Below are positions 9,725 to 19,051 of a stretch of DNA of 64,000 nt, one piece after another. The notes beneath the pieces are model-generated. The model saw only the letters and a program-made list of their open reading frames with translations. It was not told where the DNA came from and did no database searches. The stretch comes from Dokdonella sp. (GTDB taxonomy: Bacteria > Pseudomonadota > Gammaproteobacteria > Xanthomonadales > Rhodanobacteraceae): assembly GCF_019634845.1 (NCBI RefSeq), contig NZ_JAHCAQ010000010.1, forward strand, positions 1-64,000. The letters run 5' to 3'. The position numbers were made by a program, and so were the translations under genes. Position 1 is the first letter of the stretch; each line of letters starts with the position of its first letter.

Positions 9725-10510
9725 ATGTACACGCAATGCCCGCAATGCCTGACCATCTACCGGGTCGAGGAAAAGGACCTCGCCGCCGCCCATGGTCACG
9801 GCCGCTGCAACCATTGCGACAGCGTGTTCGACATGCTGGCGACCTTGACCTCGCAATTGCCGCTGGAGTCGATCGAGCACCTGCCGGCGCATGTCGCGCA
9901 GGCAGACCCGCCAGTGCTCGGCGCACCGGTGTTGCGGCCACAGTCGGCTCGTGGCGAGCTGCCTGCCGCCGCCGCATCGACACCGCGCGGCGCCCGCCGC
10001 GGCACGCTGCCAACCTTTGCCCGCAGCCACCGCACACCGTCGCGTGGCAGCCGCGGCTGGCTCGTGGCCAGCGCCGTGCTGCTGCTCACGCTCGGCGCGC
10101 AGATCGCCTGGTCGCAACGCGCGAACTGGATCGACGACGGGCGCGTGCGCAACCTGCTCGAACCGCTGTGCGCAAAACTGCACTGCCAGTTGCCGCTGCG
10201 CCACGACATCGCCTCGCTTGAGCTGCTCTCGCGTGACATCCAACCCCACCCCTCGGTCCACGACGCGCTGATCATCTCGGCGACGCTGCGCAACGATGCG
10301 CCGTTCGCACAGGCCTGGCCCACGGTCGAAGTCGCCTTGTCGGACCTCGACGACAAACCGATCGCGATGCGTCGCTTCCTGCCGCGCGACTACCTGGCCG
10401 ATGCGCGCGCGATCAACCAGGGCATCGCCGCCGGCGCCAGCAGTTCGCTCGTATTCGAGGTCGTCGACCCTGGTCACAACGCCGTCGCCTTCGAGTTCCG
10501 CTTCGAATAG
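9725..10510 (+). CDS. Zinc-ribbon (MJ0042-type) and DUF3426 membrane protein
   Basis: 261 residues. The first about 40 form a zinc ribbon (CPQC near the start, then CNHCDSVF). A proline/alanine-rich linker leads to one transmembrane helix (about 110-130, WLVASAVLLLTLGAQIAW) and a C-terminal DUF3426 domain with LRNDAPFAQAWPTVEVALSDLDDKPIAMRRFLPRDYL. The ATG at 9725 begins the zinc ribbon. Function is unknown; it regularly lies between prmA and fis in xanthomonads, as here. Confidence 0.85.
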   Translation: MYTQCPQCLTIYRVEEKDLAAAHGHGRCNHCDSVFDMLATLTSQLPLESIEHLPAHVAQADPPVLGAPVLRPQSARGELPAAAASTPRGARRGTLPTFARSHRTPSRGSRGWLVASAVLLLTLGAQIAWSQRANWIDDGRVRNLLEPLCAKLHCQLPLRHDIASLELLSRDIQPHPSVHDALIISATLRNDAPFAQAWPTVEVALSDLDDKPIAMRRFLPRDYLADARAINQGIAAGASSSLVFEVVDPGHNAVAFEFRFE

Positions 10511-10625
10511 ACCCTGCATTGACAAGTGCTTGCGCGCACTGTCGCCGATGTGCGTGAGCACACGCGCGCAAGTGCCCGCAATGCAAGCATTCGTCACGAT
10601 CGGTTTCGCGCGACGCCGATGCCAC

Positions 10626-10654
10626 TTACCAAGACCGGCAGTGGCCGCTAAGAT
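10626..10654 (+). promoter_or_regulatory. Candidate sigma-70 promoter for fis
   Basis: TTACCA at 10626-10631 and TAAGAT at 10649-10654 are separated by exactly 17 bases, each matching the consensus at four of six positions. It lies 73 bases before the fis GTG. Inference from sequence only. Confidence 0.35.
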
Positions 10655-10727
10655 GACTGTCCAGCGTGCTTGCGTCCTGCGTTGGCCCGCATCAGGGAAG
10701 CACAATCAATTCAGGGGCTCGTCGATC

Positions 10728-11009
10728 GTGAATGCCGCCATCTCCTTGCGCGCCAGTGCGCCGCAGGAACCCTTACTGCAACCGGCACTGAGCGACTGCG
10801 TCACGCGCGCGGTGCGTCGTTACCTGGCCGATGTCGAGGCACGCCCCGGCGAAGGGCTGCACGCGCTCGTGATGCAGGAAGTCGAGCTGCCGCTGCTGCG
10901 CGAAGTGATGGCCTGCTATGGCGGCAACCAGAGCCGCGCGGCCGAGGCACTGGGCATCACGCGCGCGACCTTGCGCCGCAAGCTGCAGCACTACGGGCTC
11001 AACGACTAG
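10728..11009 (+). CDS. fis: DNA-binding protein Fis
   Basis: 93 residues from GTG 10728 with an AGGGG-type ribosome site about 10 bases upstream; the much longer open frame upstream is not needed. The C-terminal helix-turn-helix (MACYGGNQSRAAEALGITRATLRRKLQ) is the canonical Fis DNA-binding helix pair, and LPLLREVM matches the dimer helix. Fis is an abundant nucleoid protein that bends DNA and activates rRNA promoters in fast growth. In many gammaproteobacteria fis follows dusB; here it follows the DUF3426 gene, with purH next. Confidence 0.9.
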   Translation: MNAAISLRASAPQEPLLQPALSDCVTRAVRRYLADVEARPGEGLHALVMQEVELPLLREVMACYGGNQSRAAEALGITRATLRRKLQHYGLND

Positions 11010-11095
11010 TCCCCGGGGCGCGCCATAGCCTGCGCGGAGCGGCCAAAAACGCGCAAATTTGCCCGGTTTGGCGCCCACGGACCGCGCCGCGGCCC

Positions 11096-11101
11096 TATAC
11101 T
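11096..11101 (+). promoter_or_regulatory. Candidate -10 element for purH
   Basis: TATACT stands 28 bases upstream of the purH ATG. No convincing -35 hexamer was found at 16-18 bases. Confidence 0.25.
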
Positions 11102-11129
11102 TCGGCAGTTTCCCGGCTCCGATTCCACC

Positions 11130-12707
11130 ATGTCCGATTCCCGCAAGGTAGCGGTACACCGCGCACTGCTCAGCGTGTCCGACAAGAGCGGCATCGTCGA
11201 CCTCGCGCGCGGCCTCGATGCACTGGGCGTGATGCTCATCTCCACCGGCGGCACCGCGCGCACGCTGCGCGAGGCGGGCCTGCCGGTCAGCGACGTCAGC
11301 CAGATCACCGGCTTCCCCGAGATCATGGATGGCCGCGTCAAGACGCTGCATCCTTCGGTGCATGGCGCGCTGCTGGGCCGGCGCGGTGTCGACGACGCCG
11401 TGATGGCCGAATACGGCATCGCCCCGATCGACCTGCTGGTGGTGAACCTGTATCCGTTCGAGCGCGTCGCCAACGCGCCCGACAGCACGCTCGACGACGC
11501 GATCGAAAACATCGACATCGGCGGCCCGGCAATGCTGCGCGCCGCCGCCAAGAACCATGAGCGTGTCGCGGTGGCGGTCGACCCGGCCGACTACGCCGAG
11601 CTGCTGTTTGCACTCGCCCATGGCGGCACCTCGCTGGCGTTGCGGCGGCGGCTGGCGGCAGCGGCCTACGCGCATACCGCGCGCTACGACGGCCTCATCG
11701 CCAACTGGCTCGGTACCCACGCCGACGCCGACAAGCCCCAGGCCTTCCCGGCCGCGTTGCGATTGGCCTTCGAGCGACGGCAGCCGCTGCGCTATGGCGA
11801 AAACCCGCACCAGGAGGCCGCCCTCTACGTCGAACGCGGCGGGCCGCGCGGCACGGTCGCCAGCGCGCAAGTGCTGGCCGGCAAGGAGCTGTCCTACAAC
11901 AATCTCGTCGATGCCGACGCCGCCATCGAATGCGTCAAGGCCTTCCGCAAGACGCCGGCCTGCGTGATCGTCAAGCACGCCAATCCCTGCGGCGTGGCGC
12001 TCGGCGCCAATCTCGGCGAGGCCTACGAACGTGCCTATGCCTGCGATCCGGTATCGGCCTTCGGCGGCATCATCGCGTTCAACCACGCCGTCGACGCGGG
12101 CGTGGCGCAAGCGATCCTCGCCCGCCAGTTCGTCGAGGTGATCGCCGCGCCGGCGTTCGATGCCGCCGCCATCGACGTGTTGGCGGGCAAGCCCAACGTG
12201 CGCGTGCTCGCCATCGGCGAATGGGACGAACAGGCCGCACCGGCGGTGGACTACAAGCGCATCGCCGGCGGCCTGCTGGTGCAGGACGCCGACCGCGATA
12301 CGCTGCTGCTGAGCGACCTCAAGGTGGTGTCGCAACGCGTACCCGACGCCGCCGAACTGCACGACCTGCTGTTTGCCTGGCATGTGGCGATGTACGTCAA
12401 GTCCAACGCGATCGTCTACGCGCGCGGCAGCCGCACGATCGGCATCGGCGCGGGGCAGATGAGCCGCGTGGTGAGCGCGCGCATCGCGGCGATGAAGGCG
12501 GCCGATGCCAAACTCGAAGTGCCCGGCAGCGTGATGGCGTCCGATGCGTTCTTCCCGTTCCGTGACGGCATCGACGCCGCGGCCGCGGTCGGCATCCGTG
12601 CGGTGATCCAACCCGGCGGCTCGCTGCGCGACAAGGAAGTGATCGCCGCCGCCGATGAACACGGCATGGCGATGGTGTTCACGGGCATCAGGCACTTTCG
12701 GCATTGA
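11130..12707 (+). CDS. purH: Bifunctional AICAR transformylase / IMP cyclohydrolase
   Basis: 525 residues, full length. It catalyses the last two steps of IMP synthesis: formylation of AICAR with 10-formyl-THF and ring closure. The N-terminal cyclohydrolase domain (1 to about 200) has [28 protein letters not shown] and [16 protein letters not shown]. The transformylase domain includes [14 protein letters not shown], the [11 protein letters not shown] loop, and [11 protein letters not shown]. The stop codon overlaps the first base of the hairpin repeat that separates it from purD. Confidence 0.97.
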   Translation: MSDSRKVAVHRALLSVSDKSGIVDLARGLDALGVMLISTGGTARTLREAGLPVSDVSQITGFPEIMDGRVKTLHPSVHGALLGRRGVDDAVMAEYGIAPIDLLVVNLYPFERVANAPDSTLDDAIENIDIGGPAMLRAAAKNHERVAVAVDPADYAELLFALAHGGTSLALRRRLAAAAYAHTARYDGLIANWLGTHADADKPQAFPAALRLAFERRQPLRYGENPHQEAALYVERGGPRGTVASAQVLAGKELSYNNLVDADAAIECVKAFRKTPACVIVKHANPCGVALGANLGEAYERAYACDPVSAFGGIIAFNHAVDAGVAQAILARQFVEVIAAPAFDAAAIDVLAGKPNVRVLAIGEWDEQAAPAVDYKRIAGGLLVQDADRDTLLLSDLKVVSQRVPDAAELHDLLFAWHVAMYVKSNAIVYARGSRTIGIGAGQMSRVVSARIAAMKAADAKLEVPGSVMASDAFFPFRDGIDAAAAVGIRAVIQPGGSLRDKEVIAAADEHGMAMVFTGIRHFRH

Positions 12708-12789
12708 TGCCGCTGCGCGGCATCAATCCCAAAGTTTGCGGAGCAAACTTCGGGCCCCGGCCTGGCCTTTCCACACCCCCATTCGCGCC
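12706..12789. repeat. Tandem-hairpin intergenic repeat, copy 1
   Basis: 84 bases that recur at 12870-12953 with one mismatch (T versus C in the first loop). Within it are two perfect 8-bp stems with 3-base loops: GATGCCGC / GCGGCATC, then AAGTTTGC-GGA-GCAAACTT. A conserved CGGGCCCCGGCCTGGCC tract and CCACACCCCC follow. It begins inside the purH stop codon. No T-run follows any stem, so simple intrinsic termination is unlikely. Confidence 0.9.
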
Positions 12790-12820
12790 TGCGGCGCGAA
12801 TCGCCCCCTGACTCAGGGGG
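12781..12820. repeat. Further hairpins of the purH-purD repeat unit
   Basis: Continuing copy 1 are a perfect 9-bp stem, ATTCGCGCC with loop TGC and GGCGCGAAT (12781-12801), and a stem CCCCCTGA-C-TCAGGGGG (12804-12820). Copy 2 stops in the left arm of the first of these, so the full unit has at least four hairpins and copy 2 is truncated. Confidence 0.8.
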
Positions 12821-12869
12821 CCAAACCGCACCGGACGCCGCACGATGTCGTCACCGTCACCGAAATCCC

Positions 12870-12953
12870 GATGCCGCCGCGCGGCATCAATCCCAAAGTT
12901 TGCGGAGCAAACTTCGGGCCCCGGCCTGGCCTTTCCACACCCCCATTCGCGCC
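12870..12953. repeat. Tandem-hairpin intergenic repeat, copy 2 (truncated)
   Basis: 83 of 84 bases match 12706-12789, offset 164 bases. It carries GATGCCGC-CGC-GCGGCATC and AAGTTTGC-GGA-GCAAACTT and ends after ATTCGCGCC, 35 bases before the purD start. Such palindrome-rich intergenic units resemble REP/BIME-type repeats; family membership is not established here. Confidence 0.9.
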
Positions 12954-12988
12954 GTGAGTGAGCGCCTCATCCGACAGGAACCTGCCTC

Positions 12989-14272
12989 ATGAAGATTCTC
13001 GTCATCGGTTCGGGCGCGCGCGAACACGCGATCGCCTGGAAGATCGCCCAATCGCGGCGCGTGACCGAAGTGATCGTGGCGCCCGGCAATGCCGGTACCG
13101 CGCGCGAGCCGCGCATGCGCAACCTGCGCATCGCTGCGACCGACGTCGAGGGTTTGCTCGCGCTGGCGCGCGTGGAAAAGATCGACCTGGCCGTGGTCGG
13201 TCCCGAAGCCGCACTGGCCGCCGGCGTGAGCGACCAGTTCCGCGCCACCGGCATCCGCTGCTTCGGCGCCAGCCGCATCGCCGCGCAACTGGAGAGTTCC
13301 AAGGCCTTCGCCAAGGATTTTCTCGTCCGCCGCAACATCCCGACCGCAGGTCATGCCACCTTCGACGACCTCAACCGTGCACTCGCCCATGTGCGCCGGC
13401 ACGGCGCGCCGATCGTGATCAAGGCCGACGGCCTGGCCGCGGGCAAGGGCGTCATCGTCGCACTGACCCTGGCCGACGCCGAGCAGGCGCTGCACGACAT
13501 GCTTGGCGCGCACAGCCTCGGCGCGGCCAGTGCGCGCGTGGTGATCGAGGAGTTCCTCGAAGGCGAGGAAGCCAGCTACATCGTGATGAGTGACGGCCAC
13601 AACGTCTTGCCGCTGGCCACCAGCCAGGACCACAAGCGCCGCGACGAGGGTGACCTCGGGCCCAACACCGGCGGCATGGGCGCCTATTCGCCGGCGCCGG
13701 TGGTCACGGCTGCGGTCGAGCAGCGCATCCTGAACGAGATCGTGCGCCCGACCATCGCCGGCATGGCCGCCGAGGGCGCGCCGTTCATTGGCTTCCTCTA
13801 TGTCGGATTGATGATCGATGCGCACGGCAATCCACGTGTCATCGAGTTCAACGCGCGGCTGGGTGATCCGGAAACCCAGCCGATCCTGATGCGCCTGAAG
13901 TCGGATCTCGTCGACCTCATCGAGGACGCCTTCGACGGTCGCCTCGATCGCAGTGTGGCGCAGTGGGATCCGCGTCCGGCGATCGGCGTGGTGATGGCCG
14001 CCAGCGGCTATCCAGGCAAGCCGCGCACGGGCGATGTCATCCATGGCCTCGACGCCCGCCACGAGGCCGACATCGCGGTGTTCCACGCCGCCACCGCGGT
14101 CGACGCGCAAGGGCGCGTGGTCAGTGCCGGTGGCCGCGTGCTGACCGTATGCGCGCGCGGCGAGGACATCGCCGATGCGCGCGAGCGGGTGTACGCCGCG
14201 ATCGGACACATCGGTTTCGACGGCGCGTTCTGGCGCCGCGACATCGGCCACCGCGCGCTCGCGCGGGGCTGA
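12989..14272 (+). CDS. purD: Phosphoribosylamine--glycine ligase (GARS)
   Basis: 427 residues, full length. ATP-grasp enzyme joining phosphoribosylamine and glycine in de novo purine synthesis. Signatures: MKILVIGSGAREHAIAWK, VGPEAALAAGVSDQ, IKADGLAAGKGVIVA, SQDHKRRDEGDLGPNTGGMGAYSPAPVV, and FNARLGDPETQPILMRL with metal ligands. It follows purH in the usual purHD order but is separated from it by the 280-base hairpin repeat region. Confidence 0.97.
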   Translation: MKILVIGSGAREHAIAWKIAQSRRVTEVIVAPGNAGTAREPRMRNLRIAATDVEGLLALARVEKIDLAVVGPEAALAAGVSDQFRATGIRCFGASRIAAQLESSKAFAKDFLVRRNIPTAGHATFDDLNRALAHVRRHGAPIVIKADGLAAGKGVIVALTLADAEQALHDMLGAHSLGAASARVVIEEFLEGEEASYIVMSDGHNVLPLATSQDHKRRDEGDLGPNTGGMGAYSPAPVVTAAVEQRILNEIVRPTIAGMAAEGAPFIGFLYVGLMIDAHGNPRVIEFNARLGDPETQPILMRLKSDLVDLIEDAFDGRLDRSVAQWDPRPAIGVVMAASGYPGKPRTGDVIHGLDARHEADIAVFHAATAVDAQGRVVSAGGRVLTVCARGEDIADARERVYAAIGHIGFDGAFWRRDIGHRALARG

Positions 14273-14468
14273 TGCGCGCAGCGCATCTAGCGGGCGCTCG
14301 AGTCGGCCGCGCCGGCCCCGAGCGTCCGCAGCCACGTCAAGCCAGGCAGCAAGCCGATGCGCGCAAATGCCAGCGTTGGGACGACCGCGTGCGGCCAGTG
14401 CCCTGCGGCGCAAGCCAAGGCGTTCGACACCGGCACCAGGAACGGCCTGGCAGCGGCACTCGGTTCCG

Positions 14469-16139
14469 TTACCGTGCGCCTTGACCGGCGCCCGCCGGCA
14501 CCTTGTCGACCTGCGCGCGCGGCGGGTTGAACAGCTCCGATTGCGCCGGCCATGGCAGCGTCGGCAGCTTGTGCGCACGGAACTGTTCGAGGAAGTCCTT
14601 GTAGGGCGGCAGCGCCTGCTGACCCTCGTTGCGCAGGACCACGAACATCGCGCCCTGCTGCGTGGTGACGGCATCGTCCCACTTGCCGTTGGCGGCCAGC
14701 GCCAATGCATAGGCCTCGGCCACGACCGGCATCTCGGTCGAGCGGTACAGCTTGACGCCATAATCGAATGCCATGCGCTTTTCCTGCGCGCCGGCGGCGG
14801 TGCAGGTACTGGCGCTGCGCACGAACAACTGCAACAGGAAGCCTTCGTTGGGCGTCTTGCGCAGCGCATCGTTGAGCGCCTTGAGCGTGTCGGCGCAGCG
14901 GCCGGCGATGGCCTGTGCCGCCACCAGGCGCGACCACGCCTCGTCGTTGCCCGGCTCGTTGCGCACGACCGCGCGATACTCGTCGGCCGCCGCATCGTAG
15001 CGCTTGGCGCGCAGGTGGACGGCGGCCAGCGCGAAGTGTCCCGCAGCGAGCCCGGGCTGCACCTGGATCGCCTTTTCGTAGGCCGCGCGTGCCGCCACGT
15101 CGTCGCCTTGCATCTCCTTGACCAGTCCCTCACCCACATGCGCCATGCCATTGGCCGGGTCGGCGCGCAGCGCCATCGCCAGCCGGGTTTGCGCCATCGG
15201 CAGGTGCCCCGAGGCCGCTTCTACATGGCCATACAGCGCGAGCAGCATGGAGTCGTTGGGCGAGGCCCGCAGTGCTTCATCGAGCGTGCGGCGTGCCGCG
15301 TCGTAGTCGCGCGACTTGAGTTGTGCGAGCACCTTGACGATGGCCTGCTCGCGTGGCGCCAGCGCCGGCGCCTGCGCTGCGCCGGTCGCGGCGCCATCAC
15401 CGAGCACCTGTTGCGCGATCGGGTCGTACAGCGTGGGCAATACGTCACCAGCCTTGGCGCGCGCCTGCGCCGCGGCGCCCGCATCACCGGCGGCGGTGTA
15501 GGCCGTCGCCAGCTGTGCGTTGAGGCGCGTCGCCTCGGGCGCGATCGCGAGCGCGCGCTTGAACAGCTCGACCGCATCGGCGGCGCGACGCTGCTTGAGT
15601 GCGATGTCGCCGAGCAGCGCAAGCGGCACGGCTTCGCGACCTTGCGCCAGTGGCTCGAGCACCTTGCGCGCTCCGTCGAGGTCACCGGCCTGGATCCGGT
15701 TGTTGGCCACCGCAACGCGGATCGGCAGGTAGTTCGGATCGAGTTTGAGTGCAGCCTCGAAGTCACCGCGCGCCGCGGCATCCTGCTTGTTCAGGCTCCG
15801 CAGCACGCCACGCATGTACAGCCAGCGTCCGTTGCGCGGCGCAAGCGCGATGGCGTTGGCGAGCGCGACTGCTGCCGCGTCGGGGAAGCCGTTGCGCGCA
15901 TAGGCCGCGCCAAGCAGCGCGTAGGTTTCGGCCAGCGGATCGCCGATCAGCACACTCTTGCTGTTTTCGAAGCTGGCGCGCTGGGCGCGCAGTTCGCTCG
16001 CACGCGCGGCCGGCAGTCGCGACAGATCAGGCGAGGGAACCGCTTGCAGCGTCGGTGTGCCATCGGCAGCGGCAACGGGAAACGCGGCGCCTGCGGACAG
16101 GCACAGTGCGGTGGCAAGCAGCAGGATTCGAATCGACAT
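14469..16139 (-). CDS. Exported tetratricopeptide-repeat protein
   Basis: 556 residues beginning with a signal peptide (MSIRILLLATALCLSAGAAFPVAAA). The rest is a series of TPR-like helical hairpins: FPDAAAVALANAIALAPRNGRWLYMRGVL, DAVELFKRALAIAPEATRLN and GLAAGHFALAAVHLRAKRYDAAADEYRAVVRNEPGNDEAW are typical. TPR arrays scaffold protein complexes; the partner is unknown. It is transcribed away from the LplT/PlsC-like gene across a 138-base divergent spacer. The 196 bases between it and purD hold no gene. Confidence 0.8.
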   Translation of the reverse strand: MSIRILLLATALCLSAGAAFPVAAADGTPTLQAVPSPDLSRLPAARASELRAQRASFENSKSVLIGDPLAETYALLGAAYARNGFPDAAAVALANAIALAPRNGRWLYMRGVLRSLNKQDAAARGDFEAALKLDPNYLPIRVAVANNRIQAGDLDGARKVLEPLAQGREAVPLALLGDIALKQRRAADAVELFKRALAIAPEATRLNAQLATAYTAAGDAGAAAQARAKAGDVLPTLYDPIAQQVLGDGAATGAAQAPALAPREQAIVKVLAQLKSRDYDAARRTLDEALRASPNDSMLLALYGHVEAASGHLPMAQTRLAMALRADPANGMAHVGEGLVKEMQGDDVAARAAYEKAIQVQPGLAAGHFALAAVHLRAKRYDAAADEYRAVVRNEPGNDEAWSRLVAAQAIAGRCADTLKALNDALRKTPNEGFLLQLFVRSASTCTAAGAQEKRMAFDYGVKLYRSTEMPVVAEAYALALAANGKWDDAVTTQQGAMFVVLRNEGQQALPPYKDFLEQFRAHKLPTLPWPAQSELFNPPRAQVDKVPAGAGQGAR

Positions 16140-16277
16140 GGGCGCGGCGCGGGCGAGGTTCGGGATCGCCTAGTGTAATGGCCATGGCTGAACCGCCGGC
16201 GGGCCGGCGCAGGCGACAGCCTGGCGCCGCGCCTGCTAGATTCCGTCGGCCACTGCCGCGCGCCCAAGGGACTGTGC

Positions 16278-18152
16278 ATGTCCGATTCGAGCCAATTCCG
16301 CCTGCTCGGCACCCGCCGTTTCGCACCGTTCTTCGCCACCCAGTCGCTCGGCGCGTTCAACGACAACGCATTCCGCAATGCGCTGGTGGTGCTGGTCGGC
16401 TACCACATGGGACTGGATGACGATGCCGTGGGGTTTTACTCCAACATCGCGCCGGCGCTGTTCATCCTGCCGTTCTTCCTGTTCTCGGCCAGTGCCGGAC
16501 AACTGGCCGAGAAGCGCGAGAAGGCGCAGATCATCCGCTGGGTCAAGCTGTTCGAGATCGCGGTGATGCTGCTGGCCGCGGTCGGCTTCTGGCTCAAGTC
16601 GATCCCGTTGCTGCTTGGCGTGCTGTTCCTCATGGGTCTGCACTCGACCGTGTTCGGTCCGATCAAGTACGCGATCCTGCCGCAGGCGCTGCGCACCGAG
16701 GAGCTGGTGGGCGGCAACGCGCTGGTCGAGACCGGCACGTCGCTCGCGGTGCTGCTCGGCATGGTCGCCGGTGGCGCGGCGATGAGTCACAGCCCGCTGC
16801 TCGCCTCGCTGCTCGTGGTCGGGGTGGCGCTGATCGGCTGGTTCAGCAGCCGCGCGATCCCGGCCGCGCCCGCCACCGCGCCCGACCTTGTCTTCAACTG
16901 GAACCCGCTCACCGAGACCTGGCGCGTGCTGGGCTTCGTGGCCAAGGACCGCACGATCTTCAATTCGGTGCTCGGCATCTCGTGGTTCTGGTTCTTCGGC
17001 GGCGTGTTCACGATGCAGCTGCCCAACTACACCAAGCTGTTCCTCGGCGGCAACGAGGGCGTGCAGATCCTCGTGCTGGCGCTGTTTTCGCTCGGCGTGG
17101 GCGCCGGCTCGCTGCTGTGCGAACGGCTGTCGGGGCACAAGGTCGAGATTGGACTCGTGCCGCTGGGCTCGATCGGCATCACGCTGTTCGGCCTCGATCT
17201 GTATTTCGCCCGGCCCGCCGCCGCCAGCCTGCACGACCTCGGTGCGCTGGCCTTCCTGGCCGCACCCGGCAGCTGGCGCATCATCGCCGACTTCGTCCTC
17301 GTCGGCCTGTTCGCCGGCTTCTACATCGTGCCGCTGTTCGCGCTGGTGCAGAGCCGCGCCGAGCGCAGCGAGCTGTCGCGCGTCATCGCCGGCAACAACA
17401 TCATCAACGCGCTGTTCATCGTCGGTGCGGCCGCGTTCGGCATGGGCCTGGCGGCGGCCGGGCTGACGATCCCGCAGATCTTCCTCGCGGTGGCCGTGCT
17501 CAATGCCGTGGTGGCGATCTACATCTACACGCTGGTGCCCGAATTCCTGATGCGGTTCCTGACCTGGATCCTCATCAACACGCTCTACCGCGTCGACGCG
17601 CGCGGCCTCGACAACGTGCCCGAGCATGGGCCGGCACTCATCGTCTGCAACCACGTGAGCTTCGTCGACGCGCTCATCGTCGGCGGCTGCGTGCGGCGAC
17701 CGATCCGCTTCGTGATGTACTACAAGATCTTCCGCATCCCGGTGCTGAGCTTCATCTTCCGCACCGCCAAGGCGATCCCGATCGCCGGCCACAAGGAAGA
17801 CCCGGCCTTGCTCGAGCGGGCGTTCGAAGCGATCGACGCCGCGTTGCAGGAAGGCCACGTGGTCTGCGTGTTCCCCGAAGGCGGCCTCACCAGCGACGGC
17901 AGCATGGCGCCATTCCGCCCCGGCGTGGAGCGCATGCTGGCGCGGCGCCCGGTGCCGGTGGTGCCGTGCGCGCTGCGCGGCCTGTGGGGTTCGGTGTTCA
18001 GCCGTCGCGACAGCCTGCTCGGTCGCGCGCGCCTGCCACGGCGCTTCCGCGCCCATATCGAGCTCGTGGTCGGTGCACCGGTCGCACCGGCCGACGCCAG
18101 TGCGGCGCGGCTGGAAGCGGCCGTGCGCGAGCTGCGCGGCGATCTGGCCTGA
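16278..18152 (+). CDS. MFS transporter fused to PlsC-type acyltransferase (LplT/Aas-like)
   Basis: 624 residues. An N-terminal 12-helix MFS domain (about 1-420) begins RRFAPFFATQSLGAFNDNAFRNAL, as in lysophospholipid transporters (LplT). A C-terminal 1-acylglycerol-phosphate acyltransferase domain (about 430-620) has the catalytic HX4D motif in CNHVSFVDALIVGG and the VFPEGGLTSDG substrate motif. In E. coli, LplT and the acyltransferase-synthetase Aas are separate; in some bacteria they are fused with an AMP-binding domain. Here that acyl-ACP synthetase domain is missing, so an acyl donor made elsewhere is implied. Probable role: import and re-acylation of lysophospholipids. Confidence 0.85.
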   Translation: MSDSSQFRLLGTRRFAPFFATQSLGAFNDNAFRNALVVLVGYHMGLDDDAVGFYSNIAPALFILPFFLFSASAGQLAEKREKAQIIRWVKLFEIAVMLLAAVGFWLKSIPLLLGVLFLMGLHSTVFGPIKYAILPQALRTEELVGGNALVETGTSLAVLLGMVAGGAAMSHSPLLASLLVVGVALIGWFSSRAIPAAPATAPDLVFNWNPLTETWRVLGFVAKDRTIFNSVLGISWFWFFGGVFTMQLPNYTKLFLGGNEGVQILVLALFSLGVGAGSLLCERLSGHKVEIGLVPLGSIGITLFGLDLYFARPAAASLHDLGALAFLAAPGSWRIIADFVLVGLFAGFYIVPLFALVQSRAERSELSRVIAGNNIINALFIVGAAAFGMGLAAAGLTIPQIFLAVAVLNAVVAIYIYTLVPEFLMRFLTWILINTLYRVDARGLDNVPEHGPALIVCNHVSFVDALIVGGCVRRPIRFVMYYKIFRIPVLSFIFRTAKAIPIAGHKEDPALLERAFEAIDAALQEGHVVCVFPEGGLTSDGSMAPFRPGVERMLARRPVPVVPCALRGLWGSVFSRRDSLLGRARLPRRFRAHIELVVGAPVAPADASAARLEAAVRELRGDLA

Positions 18153-18159
18153 GGCGCGG

Positions 18160-18936
18160 CTATTTGTCGACGAAGGCGCGCTCGACCACGTAGTCGCCCG
18201 GCGTGCCGATGCGCGGCGAAATCGCAAAGCCGCGCGCATCGAGCAGGCTGCGCAGGTCCTTGAGCATGGCCGGGCTGCCACACAGCATGAAGCGATCCTG
18301 CGCCGGATCGAGCGGACCCAGGCCGCAGTCGCGCTGCAGGTCGCCGCTTTCGAGCAGCGCGGTCAGCCGGCCACGATGGCGGAACGGCTCACGCGTGACC
18401 GCCGGGTAGTAGATGAGCCGGTCGCGCATGAGTTCACCGAGGAACTCGTGCCGCGGCAGCTCATTGCTGATGAAGTCGCCATACGCCAGATCGGCGATCG
18501 TGCGCACGCCGTGGGCGAGCACGATGCGCTCGAAACGCGTGTAGATCTCCGGGTCCTGGATCAGGCTCAGGAACGGCGCCAGGCCGGTGCCGGTGCCGAG
18601 CAGGTACAGGTGCTTGCCGGGCTTGAGGTCGTGCAGCGTGAGCGTGCCGATCGCCTTGCGGCTGACAAGCACCTCGTCGCCGATCTTGAGATGCTGCAGG
18701 CGCGAGGTCAGCGGCCCGTTGGCGACCTTGATGCTGAAGAACTCCAGATGCTCTTCCCAGTGCGGACTGGTGATGCTGTACGCGCGCACCAGCGGCCGGC
18801 CATCGACCACGAGGCCGAGCATGATGAAGTGGCCGCTCTCGAAGCGCAGGCTGTCGCTGCGCGTGGTGCGGAAGCTGAAGAGGTCGTCGTTCCAGTGGTG
18901 GACGGCCAGGACGCGTTCGGTCGTGTAGGGGGTCAT
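18160..18936 (-). CDS. fpr: Ferredoxin/flavodoxin--NADP+ reductase
   Basis: 258 residues. The FAD domain has the RAYSITSP signature (flavin binding) and the NADP domain has LLGTGTGLAPFLSLIQD, with a C-terminal YVVERAFVDK tail typical of bacterial FprA/FNR enzymes. It transfers electrons between NADPH and ferredoxin or flavodoxin, supporting Fe-S assembly and oxidative-stress responses. It converges on the transporter gene with only 7 bases between stops. Confidence 0.93.
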   Translation of the reverse strand: MTPYTTERVLAVHHWNDDLFSFRTTRSDSLRFESGHFIMLGLVVDGRPLVRAYSITSPHWEEHLEFFSIKVANGPLTSRLQHLKIGDEVLVSRKAIGTLTLHDLKPGKHLYLLGTGTGLAPFLSLIQDPEIYTRFERIVLAHGVRTIADLAYGDFISNELPRHEFLGELMRDRLIYYPAVTREPFRHRGRLTALLESGDLQRDCGLGPLDPAQDRFMLCGSPAMLKDLRSLLDARGFAISPRIGTPGDYVVERAFVDK

Positions 18937-19051
18937 GCGGCGGTATTGTGCGGATATCGATCGGGCGCGATGGGCGGCAATGCGTCGCGGTCATGCGCGC
19001 GGCCGCCGTCGGCATGCAAGGGCTTCACAGATGGGTGCGCGGGCGCGCCAT

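Noticed and set aside
12706-12953. CRISPR array
   Set aside because: Only two copies at 164-base period, with internal hairpins and no cas genes nearby; the spacer itself holds hairpins.
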